A DNA stretch of 64,000 nucleotides from Globodera rostochiensis. Taxonomy: Eukaryota; Nematoda; Chromadorea; Rhabditida; Heteroderidae. The translations under genes were made by a program, and so were the position numbers. The stretch's first letter is position 1, and each line of letters begins with the position of its first letter. Positions 24,027-34,082 of this stretch are shown piece after piece. Under the pieces are notes generated by a model, which saw nothing but the letters and a program-made list of their open reading frames with translations, did not search any database and had not been told where the DNA came from. The stretch spans positions 2,418,001-2,482,000 of the forward strand of contig JAEVLN010000010.1 in the NCBI GenBank assembly GCA_018350325.1. The letters are read 5' to 3'.

Positions 24027-26416
24027 TAATTATTTTGCGCAATCGTAAATTTTCAAAAATTGAATATTTTTTTTTGTTAACTTGTGTGTGTAGAGTGCGG
24101 ATTTATGGTAACCCATACATTCTTTTTTTTTCCCACATTTGACAACCGCACTAAAGGTAGAAACATAAAGAACTTCAAAAAAAGCGGGAATCAGCGGAAA
24201 CCGTCTGTCCAGAGAAGGCATCAGCGCGTTTAGGACTCTCCTTTTCATAAAAGATAATTGAATTCCCATTATTAATTATATACTCTAAATATTTATTTAT
24301 TTTAATCAGGATGCGTAACTAAAATTTTCAAAAACAGTACATTGGATTTAAAATAACAGATTTTGGGGACAAAAAAACAGTACGTTTTAAAAAATGGCTC
24401 AAAGTATAGTAAATATTTATTTTTGCATGAAACATTTTGGACATTTTTTAAGCGAAAATTCAAAAAAGAGAGGGCAAAAAAAGCTTTAAAACTAACAAAT
24501 TTGGCCTTCAATCAAAAAGCTCCAGAAATCTCAAATAAAGGACAAAAAAGGACGTGTACCCCAAATAAAGTACAAATCTTTAAAAAAAGCGCTTTTCAAA
24601 AGTTTTTTGTTATAACTTCTTTCAAGCTAACCAAATCAAACATTTTCGATATTATTCGAAAGCATGCAATGGGTAGAAGCTTTTAAACGCAAAAGCTAAG
24701 CTATAGGACAAAAATTGTGACCAAAAGAGCATTTCTGGCCATAACTTTTTTGAGAATTGTCCTATAGCTTAGCTTTTGCGTTTAAAAGCTTCTCTACCCA
24801 TTGCATACTTTCGAATGATATTGAAAATGTTTGATTTAGTTAGTTTTTGCTTTACATTTTTTTTGGGTGATCGGGAATAAAAATTTGGTATAAAAAACAG
24901 AAGCCTTAAAAGCAACGAACTTTGGATTTGCAATTTATTATTTTAAAAGTAATTCAGATGGGGCTTTAACATCTCAAAACGTAAAAATAGATGTTGGAAC
25001 GCGGAACTTCCTAGCCCAAAAATGGCGGAAATTTGTTTTTGGGTGAGAAGTGGTGAACATAAAATTTGGAATACAAAAAAGCACCGCCAGATCAATGGGA
25101 AAGGGATCAGAAAATGGCCGTTGGCCCGAAGTCCCCACCCCCGGCCATCGAACCGCCGCCCGCCCGTCCGTTGGCCCGTTTTATTTATATCAAATAAACG
25201 GATCATCACAGCCCCCGGGGGGACAAAGAAAATTTTGTTTTCCAATACAACAACAAAACGGACAAAAGAAAGTTTATGAATGACCCACATTTGTCAATTT
25301 TGTTTTGCCCAAAATTATGTAAATCAAGGAATAAAGTGAAAATTCGGAAATTATAATTTTTTTTTTTAAATTTTGAAAATATCATAGCAAATAATAATTA
25401 ACGCAAAATTGGTAATAAAAGGGTTTTTCAAGATTAAAAAATTGTTTAGGTTAATTTTTAATTTTTCTAGTTCTGACCATTTTGTGTCATTTAGCTATGC
25501 CCTTCGCGATTGTACTGACAAAATGTTTTTAATTTGACATTTTTAATTAAAATTTTTTATTTTAATTACTTTTTGCTTTAATTGATTCTTTGATGTTTTA
25601 ATTCTTATATTGTCAAACATAAATCATTGATTTTAAACTAAAAAGTTCATGTGCAGATTTGGTCAAAAATGTCCTAAATATTGTCATAAGAAATTTAAAA
25701 TGCCAAATTGATGAGCATATTGTGCCCGCAGTTTCACAGTTTTTTCAATTGTTGGATTATAATATTTGCAGAGGTCTGGGTATTTTGTCCGTCACCCATT
25801 TGTCCGTCGCCCAATTGTTCGACGCCTAATTATCCGAATTTTCAATCAAACAATCACAAACATTTCCAAACGTGCCACATTTTTATCGCTTGAAATGCCA
25901 ATGCATCACCCAATGAATGCCCAGTGAAACAGGCTTAAGACATTGCCAGATCATTACTTTTTGTCCTTCTAAACAAACAACGACCATCAATAACTTTATT
26001 TTAAAAGTTTTGTTATACTTTGATTCCTTTAAATTTAATAATTTTAATGTAAAAACCTACTTTAAAACATAAAATAAATATTTTTAATGTCAATTTGAAT
26101 GATGTCATATTGACACGCATTTTTGGGCTAATAGTTATTGATGAACCATATTAAAAATGTTAATCAAAAACAAAATTTTTCCAAAACCAATTGCATAATC
26201 ACTTTACACAGTTTGCTATGATGTTTTAACTGATTTGTGAATATAACGACAAAACCAAACAATATTATTCCGTTATTAAAGACATCAAAACGGTACTTTT
26301 ATGTTTTATGAGACTTTAGACCAAATAATGGACCAAAAACAAAAATTTAGGTGTGACTTGTTTAGAAGAAATTTTTTCGAAAATCACAGATCTTGAAGTC
26401 CTATAATTGAAATGAA
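24027..26416. other. intergenic: foldback repeat and duplicated promoter-side sequence
   Basis: Contains the foldback at 24,626-24,846, a stray copy of the mini-ORF second exon (about 25,470) with repeat D (25,540-25,760), and from about 25,940 the upstream flank of CR4, which is repeated upstream of CR5 (30,540-31,060). A slightly GC-richer stretch at 25,020-25,270 has overlapping open frames without splice or start support. Confidence 0.5.
24626..24846. repeat. large foldback (inverted repeat with about 85-bp arms)
   Basis: The left arm ends ...AAGCTTTTAAACGCAAAAGCTAAGCTATAGGACAA and the right arm begins TTGTCCTATAGCTTAGC; pairing runs outward through CAATGGGTAGA and TTTCGAA to CAAATCAAACATTTTC. 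The loop is about 50 nt. Half of the motif occurs singly at 10,790-10,880. The transcript would be a long hairpin. Confidence 0.8.
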
Positions 26417-27227
26417 ATGTTTGCTCTTGGGGTATTTTGTGTTACGATATCGACTTGTTTTAGTGCTAATGGGTTACGGTGCAAAGAAGGAAAAGAAGAA
26501 TTTGTCGGTATCACTGTAGTGAAGTGAGTGCGAAATTCAGTTTCTTAAAAAACAATTTAAATTAATTTATGTTTAGAATTTTAGAAAATCTATTTCATAT
26601 CAATGAAAGTCCTAATTTTGATTAAAACATCTTCCAGCTATAATTAATATTAATTCTAAATTTCATTGTTACTTTTTTTACTTAATGTCTAGTTTGAATT
26701 TTTTATATTTTTTTTTTTACAAAACTTTCTTTTTTAATTAACAGACGCGAAACCCACAAAGGTTGGTGTTCCGCAGAACATTACTGTGCTGCCGCCAGTT
26801 GCATTTATAGTAAGGATTGATGAATTAATTGTGAATATTTTGGTGAAAACAATTAAACAACAATTTCTAATTTTATTGCCAGTCTCTTGAAAAGCCTTTT
26901 TTACACTTTGCTTTAATCAACGAGAAATCAAAATTTTAATTATTGCAGAGACTCGTCTAAAAACGTTACATTATGGGGATGCGCGAAGCGTAATGAGTCA
27001 GCTTGCGGATTGAAAGATTACTGGCCTGCGGAAATGCTGTGCGATCCATGCTTCATTGGTGAGAGAGATGTCGACATGACCAACGAGAATTACACCGGAA
27101 GTAAACAAATAAAAAAAATTAATTTTAAATTATTTAAATTATTATTTTTTTAGTTTTCCCAACCGCTGCTGAATATAAACTTCCGACGACCACCAAAGCA
27201 ACCGGAAAAGGAAGTACAAAAAAATAA
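26417..27227 (+). CDS. CR4: secreted Cys-rich gene, four exons, one-base frame break
   Basis: Exons 26,417-26,523 (signal peptide MFALGVFCVTISTCF, then LRCKEGKEE), 26,745-26,819 (WCSAEHYCAAASC), 26,949-27,100 (WGCAKRNESACG, CDPCFIGERDVDMTNENY) and 27,154-27,227 (VFPTAAEYKL then Thr/Lys/Gly tail). Exons 1-2 join in phase 2. Exon 2 ends in phase 1 but exon 3 needs phase 2: compared with CR5, its start is one base short (AGACTCG against TTGACTCG), plus a 9-base deletion, so the gene may be inactive. All cysteines are kept. Its upstream and downstream flanks are shared with CR5. Confidence 0.55.
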
Positions 27228-28212
27228 AAATGATTATTGTAATGGCTTAATTCATAAAAAATGTTACTGGTTGGTTTTTTTTTGTATTTAATAAATTCCA
27301 AACTCGATTTTTAATGACAGATGAATTGTCATCAAGATTGGTTGTTTATATATTCAAAAATTGACTAATCGTTCCGGAGTCGCATATTTAAAGACACATT
27401 ATAAAAAGGTTTTCTCACTCGTAGTTGAAAGTGTTCATCAACCCTTTGCTTGTCATGCTGACTTTCGGTAAATAAATAATAAAACTAACATTTTAAGTTT
27501 AAAAAATGTTTTAAATTTAAATTAATTTTCTAGTTCTGGCCATTTTGTGTCGTTTCTAATTGGCTCGTCTTCGCGATTGTGCTGGATAATCGATCAAATT
27601 ACTTAATTGTAATTATGCATCGATTATTGTGCTTAATTCCTACATTGGGTTAACATAAAGCATTGATTTTAAACTTTGACCAAAAATGATGAATTATTGC
27701 CCCCATGATTCGCAGCTTCACGGTTTCAAAAACGACAAAATGTCGAAAAAAAAATAAATTTTTTTCTAAGTCGATAAATATATTTTTTAAAGGTTTTCGG
27801 GGGGTGTAGAATCCGAATCTGAGCTCCATTCGACCAATTCCGAACCGCACCCAAATTCGAAGCTGAAATCAAAAATTCGATATGCCAATTGCAAGAACAG
27901 CATGGCGCTGGACGACCTTTGCTATTGCCGCGATGCTGCGGCCAATTGGCACCGAATTCTGATGAATAAACTTTTAGACAAAATTTAAAATAGAAAAGGT
28001 TAATATGATTTTTCGTTTTAATATCAATATTGGCAGATTTCTATTGTGAGTTTATAACCTTTAATCAAAATAAAAGTAAAAAAGAGAAAAGTAACGAAAA
28101 TAAAAAAGCAAAATAAATTGAAACATTTTGTATGTTTATTGCAAAAATATAATTCCGTTTTTCCAACAGAGAAAGATTTCTTTAATGAAGCTGGCGCAAG
28201 TGCCGACGCTTC
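27228..28212. other. downstream block of CR4: mini-ORF and repeat D
   Basis: Contains the mini-ORF copy b (27,455-27,559), a short piece of repeat D (about 27,600-27,760) and an AT-rich remainder. The sequence from about 28,120 to the ZF-C stop resembles the 3' flank of ZF-B. Confidence 0.5.
27455..27559 (+). CDS. 12-codon spliced mini-ORF, copy b
   Basis: ATG at 27,455, donor after 27,467, acceptor TTTTCTAG before 27,534, stop ending at 27,559. Encodes the same MLTFVLAILCRF as copies a and c. It is preceded by TTATAAAAAGG, a TATA-like stretch about 60 bp upstream, also present in copy c. Confidence 0.4.
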
Positions 28213-29510
28213 TCACCCGTGTGGGTGCGCAATGCGCATGTGCTGTTTCAAATTTCCCGCTTGTGCTGATCGATGGTCGCAAATGGCGCACTAAATTTAA
28301 TTTTTAATAAACATTTTAAAATGTTTTTTATTCGCTCACTTTGAACGGCTTCTCGCCCGTGTGGGTGCGCATGTGCAGTTTCAGTTCGGCAGCGCGTGCT
28401 GATCGATGAACGCATTCGGTGCACTAATAATAATATTAATGAATGTAAAAACAAGAGACCGGAATTTTGAAAAAACCTGGACCTGGATCTGGATTTACCT
28501 GGTTTAAAAATCCAGGTTTTCTGGATACCCAGATCCAGAGTGCTCCGACGAAAATACCTGGATTCTGGATCTAGAAAAATCTGGTCTGGATCCAGATCCA
28601 GTCCGGTCTCTAGTAAAAACAAAAAGTTTTTTCTTTCACTTACTTTGAATTTTTTCACCTTAACCGTGTGGGTGAGCATGTGCTGTTTCAGACCACTTGA
28701 CTGGGAAAATCGATGACCGCATTTGGTGCACTAAATAAATATTTAAAAAATGTATTTAAAAACATAATTCTTTCATTTACCTCAAATGGCTTCTCGCCCG
28801 TGTGGGTGCGCATGTGCTCTTTCAAATTTCCCTCCTGTGCTGATTGATGATCGCAAAACATACACTTAATATTTTTTAATTATGCATTAAAAAAGCATTT
28901 TATTCGTTCACTTTGAACGGCTTGACACCGGTGTGCGTGCGCATGTGCAGTTTTAAATTGCAAGCGTGTGCTGATTGATGGCCGCAAATGGCACACTTAA
29001 ATATTTAAATGTATTTAAAATTCGTTTATTTTTTTCCCGATTTTCTTTACTTACTTTGAATTTCTTCCCCACGCCCGTGTGGGTGCGCAAATGTTTTTTT
29101 GTCGATTCTTTCTCTTCTTCATCCGGCATTTCTTCCTTTTCTTCATCCGTTGATTCTTCCTTTTCTTCATCCGTTGATTCTTCCTTTTCTTCATCCGGCA
29201 TTTCTTCCTTTTCTTCATCCGTTGATTCTTCCTTTTCTTCATCCGTTGATTCTTCCTTTTCTTCATCCGTTGATTCTTCCTTTTCTTCATCCGTTGATTC
29301 TTCCTTTTCTTCATCCGTTGATTCTTCCTTTTCTTCATCCGGCATTTCTTCCTTTTCTTCAGCCCTCAATTCTTTCTCTTCTTCACCTTTTGTTTCTTCT
29401 TCTTCATCCGGCATTTCTTCATCCTCTTTTCGAACGCCGCGCTCTTCATGGAGTTCATCTACCATCAAAAGCTGCTGTCCACCATTATCGTTCACATTAT
29501 TATTTGTTTC
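28213..29510 (-). CDS. ZF-C: C2H2 zinc-finger protein, five fingers, one per exon
   Basis: Acidic exon 29,510-29,055 (152 codons) and finger exons 28,995-28,912, 28,864-28,781, 28,730-28,644, 28,423-28,340 and 28,290-28,213, all phase 0, about 290 aa. The acidic exon starts ETNNNVNDNGGQQLLMV and contains about ten 8-residue units (STDEEKEE or MPDEEKEE; 24 bp in DNA). Fingers begin CAICGHQS, CMFCDHQS, CTKCGHRF, CTECVHRS and CAICDHRS; the last ends HMRIAHPHG then TGA, a His-x4-His spacing. The third finger keeps an aromatic core and a longer linker (TVKVKKFK). Expected to bind DNA in the nucleus. The 5' end is uncertain: the acceptor TTCACAG before the acidic exon suggests an upstream exon or trans-splicing. 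A hAT-type MITE sits in the intron between fingers 3 and 4. Confidence 0.72.
28453..28612. mobile_element. hAT-type MITE, 160 bp, TSD GTAAAAAC
   Basis: Ends AAGAGACCGG and CCGGTCTCTA form a 9-bp inverted repeat (first base changed from T to A). Identical 8-mers GTAAAAAC flank it (28,445-28,452 and 28,613-28,620). The interior is built of CCAGATCCAG/CCTGGA words. It lies wholly within a ZF-C intron. Confidence 0.88.
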
Positions 29511-31059
29511 CTGTGAATTTTAATTAAACTTAAATTTTCAACATAAACAACATTCTTATCCAAAATTATTTAATATTTGCGCCGCAGGTGCTGCCGAGAA
29601 TATTCATTTGTTCATTCGAAATTATGAATTGGTCAACTTTGAAAATTAGACAAAAAAAAAATTTTCAAAATCATTTATCAAAATATTTCAGAAAGGCGGC
29701 TAAAAATGGGATAATATGTCTCATTCCATAAAGCATTTCCAACTTTCGGCTTTATTCAGCAATAATGATTAGGGCCATGATTTATATGGACAAAAAATCT
29801 CGAAATATGGCCATAAAATATGGATGAAAAATTTGGACTAAATATTGGCAAAATTGCAAAATATGGACGAAATATGGTTAACATGGCAAAATATGGAAAA
29901 ATATGGAATATGGATATAAATCGCGAAATATGGAAAATATGGATTATAAAATGGGCTCTAGAAGCTCCAAACAAAGCTAAAAACAATATTTATGTTATTT
30001 ATCGCTGTTCCGAATGCGCAAAAAAAAAATATAAATGGTGGCCCTAATTTGATTGAAAGGAATTTAAAGGGACCAAATTGAAACTTAGTAAAAAATAAAT
30101 AAAATCGGATAACAAATTATTTTGGGCGTTGTGAATTTTCAAATTAATTTTTTCGGTGCCTTTTTCTCAGAGATTATTGCTGACCTCTCTCAGATTATTG
30201 CTGACCTCTGTACCCCCTCCCCCCTGATATTTTTGTTATCTCATTTTTGAATCTTTTGAGTGATGTCGGGCAAAATTGTGACCCGGCAAAATGTGTCATC
30301 GTTTGATTAATCACTTTGTAATTTCAAATTCAAAAATGTAATAAAAATGTAAGAACATTGAGGGAAGATTTATCAAAGCAATAATTTATTTTCAGTTGTT
30401 TTTTCAATTAAAAATTAAAATACATTCATTGGCAATGAAATTTTAGGCCACTTTATGTTTTAGATTAGAATTTTCAACACTTTTGTAAAAATCTTAACAC
30501 ATAAAATTTTGTTTTTCGCAAGGAATATAACATTTCAATTAAAACTTGACATTGCCAGATCATGCTTTTTGTCCCTCTAAACAAACAATTGAATTGATCA
30601 CAAACTGATCAGCGGCCATCAATAACTTTACCGGTATTTTAAAAGTTTTTGTTATTAATGTACAAACCTACTAAAATTAAATATTTTCCATGTCAATTTG
30701 AATGATGTCATATTGACGCTCTTTTGGCTAATATCGGTTGATGAATCATATTAAAAATGTTAATAAAAACAATATTTTCGAACCAATTGCATAATCACTT
30801 TACACAGTTTGCTATGATGTTTTAACTGAATATAACAACAAAACCAAACAATATTATTCCGTTATTAAAAGACACCAAAACGGGACTTTTATGTTTTATG
30901 AGACTTCAGACCAAATAATGGACCGAAAGCAAAAATTTAGGGGTGACTTTGTTTAGAAGAAATTTTTTCGAAAATCACAATTTTGAAAAAAGCATTATCA
31001 AAAACTAAAAAATAAATTTAACAATAAAAACTTTTAGAGATTTAAAAGCTTTAATTGAA
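29511..31059. other. intergenic: AT-rich element and CR5 upstream flank
   Basis: The first 170 bp match the sequence upstream of both ZF-A acidic exons (in opposite sense). An ATATGG-word element occupies 29,770-30,046. From about 30,540 the sequence repeats the CR4 upstream flank. No gene supported. Confidence 0.5.
29770..30046. mobile_element. AT-rich hAT-like element with ATATGG words
   Basis: Ends TAGGGCCATGATTTATATGG and ATATAAATGGTGGCCCTA are imperfect inverted repeats. The interior repeats AAATATGGA. A clean 8-bp duplication is not visible, so the assignment rests on the termini and on similarity of design to the element at 22,640-23,125. Confidence 0.55.
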
Positions 31060-31897
31060 ATGAAAATGTTTGCTCTTGCGGTATTTTGTGTTACGATATC
31101 GACTTGTTTTGGTGATACTGGGGGGTTACTGTGCAAAGAAGGAAAAGAAGAATTGGACGGTATCACTGTAGTGAAGTGAGTGCGAAATGCAGTTTCTTAA
31201 AAAACACATTTAAATTTTATATCACTGACAACTAATTTTGATTAAAAAATTTCCAAATTTAATTGTTACTTTTTTAGCGAAGGTCCAGTTTTTTGAATTA
31301 TTAATTTTTTTTTACAAATTAACAGAAGCAAGGCCTCCACCAGTCATTGTAGGCCTGGTAAATATTTCTGTGCTGCCGCCAGTTGCATTTATCGTAAGGG
31401 TTGATAAATTAATATGTGAATATTTTGGTGTAAACAATTAAACAAATTTATTCAATTTTTAATATTTATCGTCAGTGTTTCTGAAAATTTTACTATTGAA
31501 TTTGCGTTACTCAACCAGAAATTTTAATTATTGCAGTTGACTCGGGCTTAAAAGCCACTCAAAACGTTACGGTATGGGGATGCGTGGAGCGTAATGAGCC
31601 AGCTTGCGGATTGAAAAATGACTGGCCTACGAAAATGCTGTGCGATCCCTGCTTCGTTGGTGAGAAAGATATTGACATGGCCAACGGTGACTATACCGGA
31701 GGTAAACAAATAAATCAAAATCAATTTTAAATATTTAAATTATTATTTTTTTAGTTTTCCCAACCGCTGCTGAATATAAACTTACGGGGCGCAAACCGCC
31801 GCCGCCGACGCCGCCGACGCCGCCAACAACCACCGAAAAAGAGCCGCTGCCGCCGGCGACAACCAAAGCAACCGGAAAAGGAAGTACAAAAAAATAA
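31060..31897 (+). CDS. CR5: secreted Cys-rich protein, four exons, intact frame
   Basis: Exons 31,060-31,175, 31,326-31,393, 31,537-31,701 and 31,755-31,897 join in phases 2, 1, 1. Start at 31,060 (MKMFALAVFCVTISTCF) or 31,066. The mature protein has LLCKEGKEE, HCRPGKYFCAAASC, VWGCVERNEPACG, CDPCFVGEKDIDMANGDY, then a tail VFPTAAEYKLTGR with Pro/Thr-rich repeats (PPTPPTPPTTT) and Lys/Gly end. It is the best intact member of the family. Secretion is predicted from the signal peptide; the tail could be a mucin-like or cationic segment. CR4 shares flanks and most exons but has a shorter tail and a frame break. Role unknown; an effector-like role is inference. Confidence 0.68.
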
Positions 31898-33034
31898 AAA
31901 TGAATAGATTATAATTGCTTAATTCATAAAAATGTAATTGGTTACTTTTTTATATTTAATAAATTCCACGAATTGTCCTCAAAATGACAACCACAAAAAA
32001 TGGAGGAATTTATTAAACTTAAAATTATGGGCTTAGAAAACTTATTTTGAAGATTTCATACTATCAGAAAAAGCATAAGCTATTTTGCCATTTGTTGAAA
32101 TTTTTGGTTTTTTTATATATTCAAAAATTGACTAATCGTACCGGAGTCGCATATTTAAAGACAAATTATAAAAAAGTTTTCTCATTCGTAGTTGAAAGTG
32201 CGTTCATCAACCCTTTGCTTGTCATGCTGACTTTCGGTAAATAAATAATAAAACTAACATTTTAAGTTTTAAAAATGTTTTAAATTTGACTATTAATTTA
32301 TTTTTCTAGTTCTGGCCATTTTGTGTCGTTTCTAATTGGCTCGGCCTTCGCGATTGTGCTGCATAATCGATCAAATTACTTAATTGCAATTATGCATCGA
32401 TTATTGTGCTTAATTCTTACATTGGGTTAACATAAAGCATTGATTTTAAACTAAAGATCTCAAGTTCAAAGTTAATCAAAATGCCCAAAATATGGTCATA
32501 AGAAAAAATTTTAAAAAATTAACAAAAAAGAAATTCGTTTTTAGGCAAGGTTGCTCTATTTTAGACTGCCAAACTGATGAGCATTATAGCCCCCATGTGT
32601 TCGCAGTTTCACGGTTTTTGAAGTTTTTGGATTTAGAAGTCTGCTCATTATGGAAGCATTCGGAATATGACAAAATGGTTAATGGTTAAAAATAAAGCCC
32701 GGCGGGAACGGGATTCCCGCGGTAAAATTGCGGGATTCACTGCCCCCTTCCCGCACTTTTTTGCCAAGCGGAAAATTTCACAAATTTTTGACGGCAACTA
32801 TCGGCCTCGTGAAGCCCTCAAAAATGTGCCCATTTTGTTTTTGGATTGTAATTTTGCAAAGGTCGGGTCATTCTGGATCATTCGCTGTGCTTAACTTAAA
32901 TATTAAAAATCCCAAAAAATTTCTCGACGTCGGACCCTCCAATTGTATAAGCAGAACTTTACCGCAAAGGATAAAATAAACTTTTTTTGTATTTTTATCC
33001 CAAACAATTCCGTCTTTCCAATGAAATATTTTCT
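31898..33034. other. downstream block of CR5: mini-ORF, repeat D, GC-rich element
   Basis: Mini-ORF copy c lies at 32,224-32,335 and repeat D at about 32,390-32,690. A decayed relative of the 10,002 element (CGGGAACGGGATTCCCGCGG) lies at about 32,700-32,880. The 3' flank of a zinc-finger fragment follows. Confidence 0.5.
32224..32335 (+). CDS. 12-codon spliced mini-ORF, copy c
   Basis: ATG at 32,224, donor after 32,236, acceptor TTTTTCTAG before 32,310, TAA ending at 32,335. Same peptide as copies a and b. Against copy a there are two codon changes, both synonymous (ACT/ACA and GCC/GCT). Confidence 0.4.
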
Positions 33035-33210
33035 TTAATGGATCTTGCGCAAGTGCCAATGCTTCTCACCCGTGTGGTTGCGTAGGTGCCGTTTCAGAGT
33101 GCCAGCTTGTGATGATCGATGGCCACAAATTGTGCACTAAATATTTAAACTGCAAAATGGCATCTTAATTTTGACTCACTTCCAATGGCCTCTCATCGGT
33201 GTGGGCAAGC
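33035..33210 (-). pseudogene. zinc-finger remnant at the left edge of the duplication
   Basis: One complete terminal finger exon (33,136-33,035, CTICGHRSSQAGTLKRH then TGEKHWHLRKIH and stop) and the last ten or so codons of the previous finger exon (33,210-33,180, ending ERPLE before GTGAGT). The rest of that finger is missing because the duplicated segment begins at about 33,211. Confidence 0.7.
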
Positions 33211-34082
33211 TGATGATCAATCAGTTTATGTTCACGATTCTTCAGCAACAACAAAAATTGGTTCAAAATAATTTTGAGTCTGTTTTTGGTGGACTACCCC
33301 GTTGAGACTTCAATTTCAGAGTGATGACTTACTTTAAAATAAAATATACATTTACTATTTAATATTAATACATTTGTTAAATGAATTTCTTTGCCCATTA
33401 GTCTCGGTTTTTTGGCCGAGATTTGAATTTTCCCCCTTATAAAATCCCGGGTTTTTAATTTTCTCAATCCCGGTCCCGGGTTTTCCCAAAAATCCCGGGC
33501 CCATCCACCGGTGTACTTACACATGTGCAGTTTCAGGGGACCGGTAGACGTTCCGGTGGGGTTTTTTGGCATCCGGTCACATCCCTGTGTTGCGTTGGAA
33601 ATATGTGCCAACAAGTCTGGCCAAATTCAATAAAAATAAAAATAACACACTACATTAGACAAAGCCATGGCTTCTATACATAAGGCTTCTATACATTATA
33701 CAAATCCTTGGCTTCATACATTATACACACACATAAATCGATAGAAAGCGATTGACACGGGCATAATTGGCAAACACCACAGAAGGTGGGGCTAACATTT
33801 GTTATTATGACACGTAGTAAAAATGTGCCAGAATTTTTTATTTATTAAGTAAAAATGTGTCAGAATTTATTTATTTATTAATATTACCTCAAAACCAAAT
33901 TCACAAGCAAAAATAGTTGTCGAAAGATTATTTTAGTCATAAAAATCTCGAAATTGTAACGACGAAATTTCCGACAAAACCCATTTTTTCGTGCATATCT
34001 CGCCAAACATAAAGGCGTAGAAAGCCTAAACAAAAAGATTTAATATGTACAAATAATCATCAATTTTATTTTTTAGAAAATT
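33211..34082. other. 5' flank of DUP copy 1 (start of segmental duplication)
   Basis: Matches 43,790-44,523 apart from indels. Includes a decayed CCCGG-word element (33,400-33,510), tandem TTCTATACAT repeats (about 33,670-33,730) and AAAATGTG(T/C)CAGAATTT repeats. Candidate promoter region for DUP; no gene seen. Confidence 0.6.

Noticed and set aside
23667..24048. Plus-strand frames rich in Phe, Leu or Ser opposite ZF-B
   Set aside because: Antisense of the 30-bp acidic minisatellite; they disappear outside the repeat.
28975..29527. 182-codon Ser/Phe-rich plus-strand frame
   Set aside because: Antisense of the 24-bp acidic repeats of the ZF-C exon.
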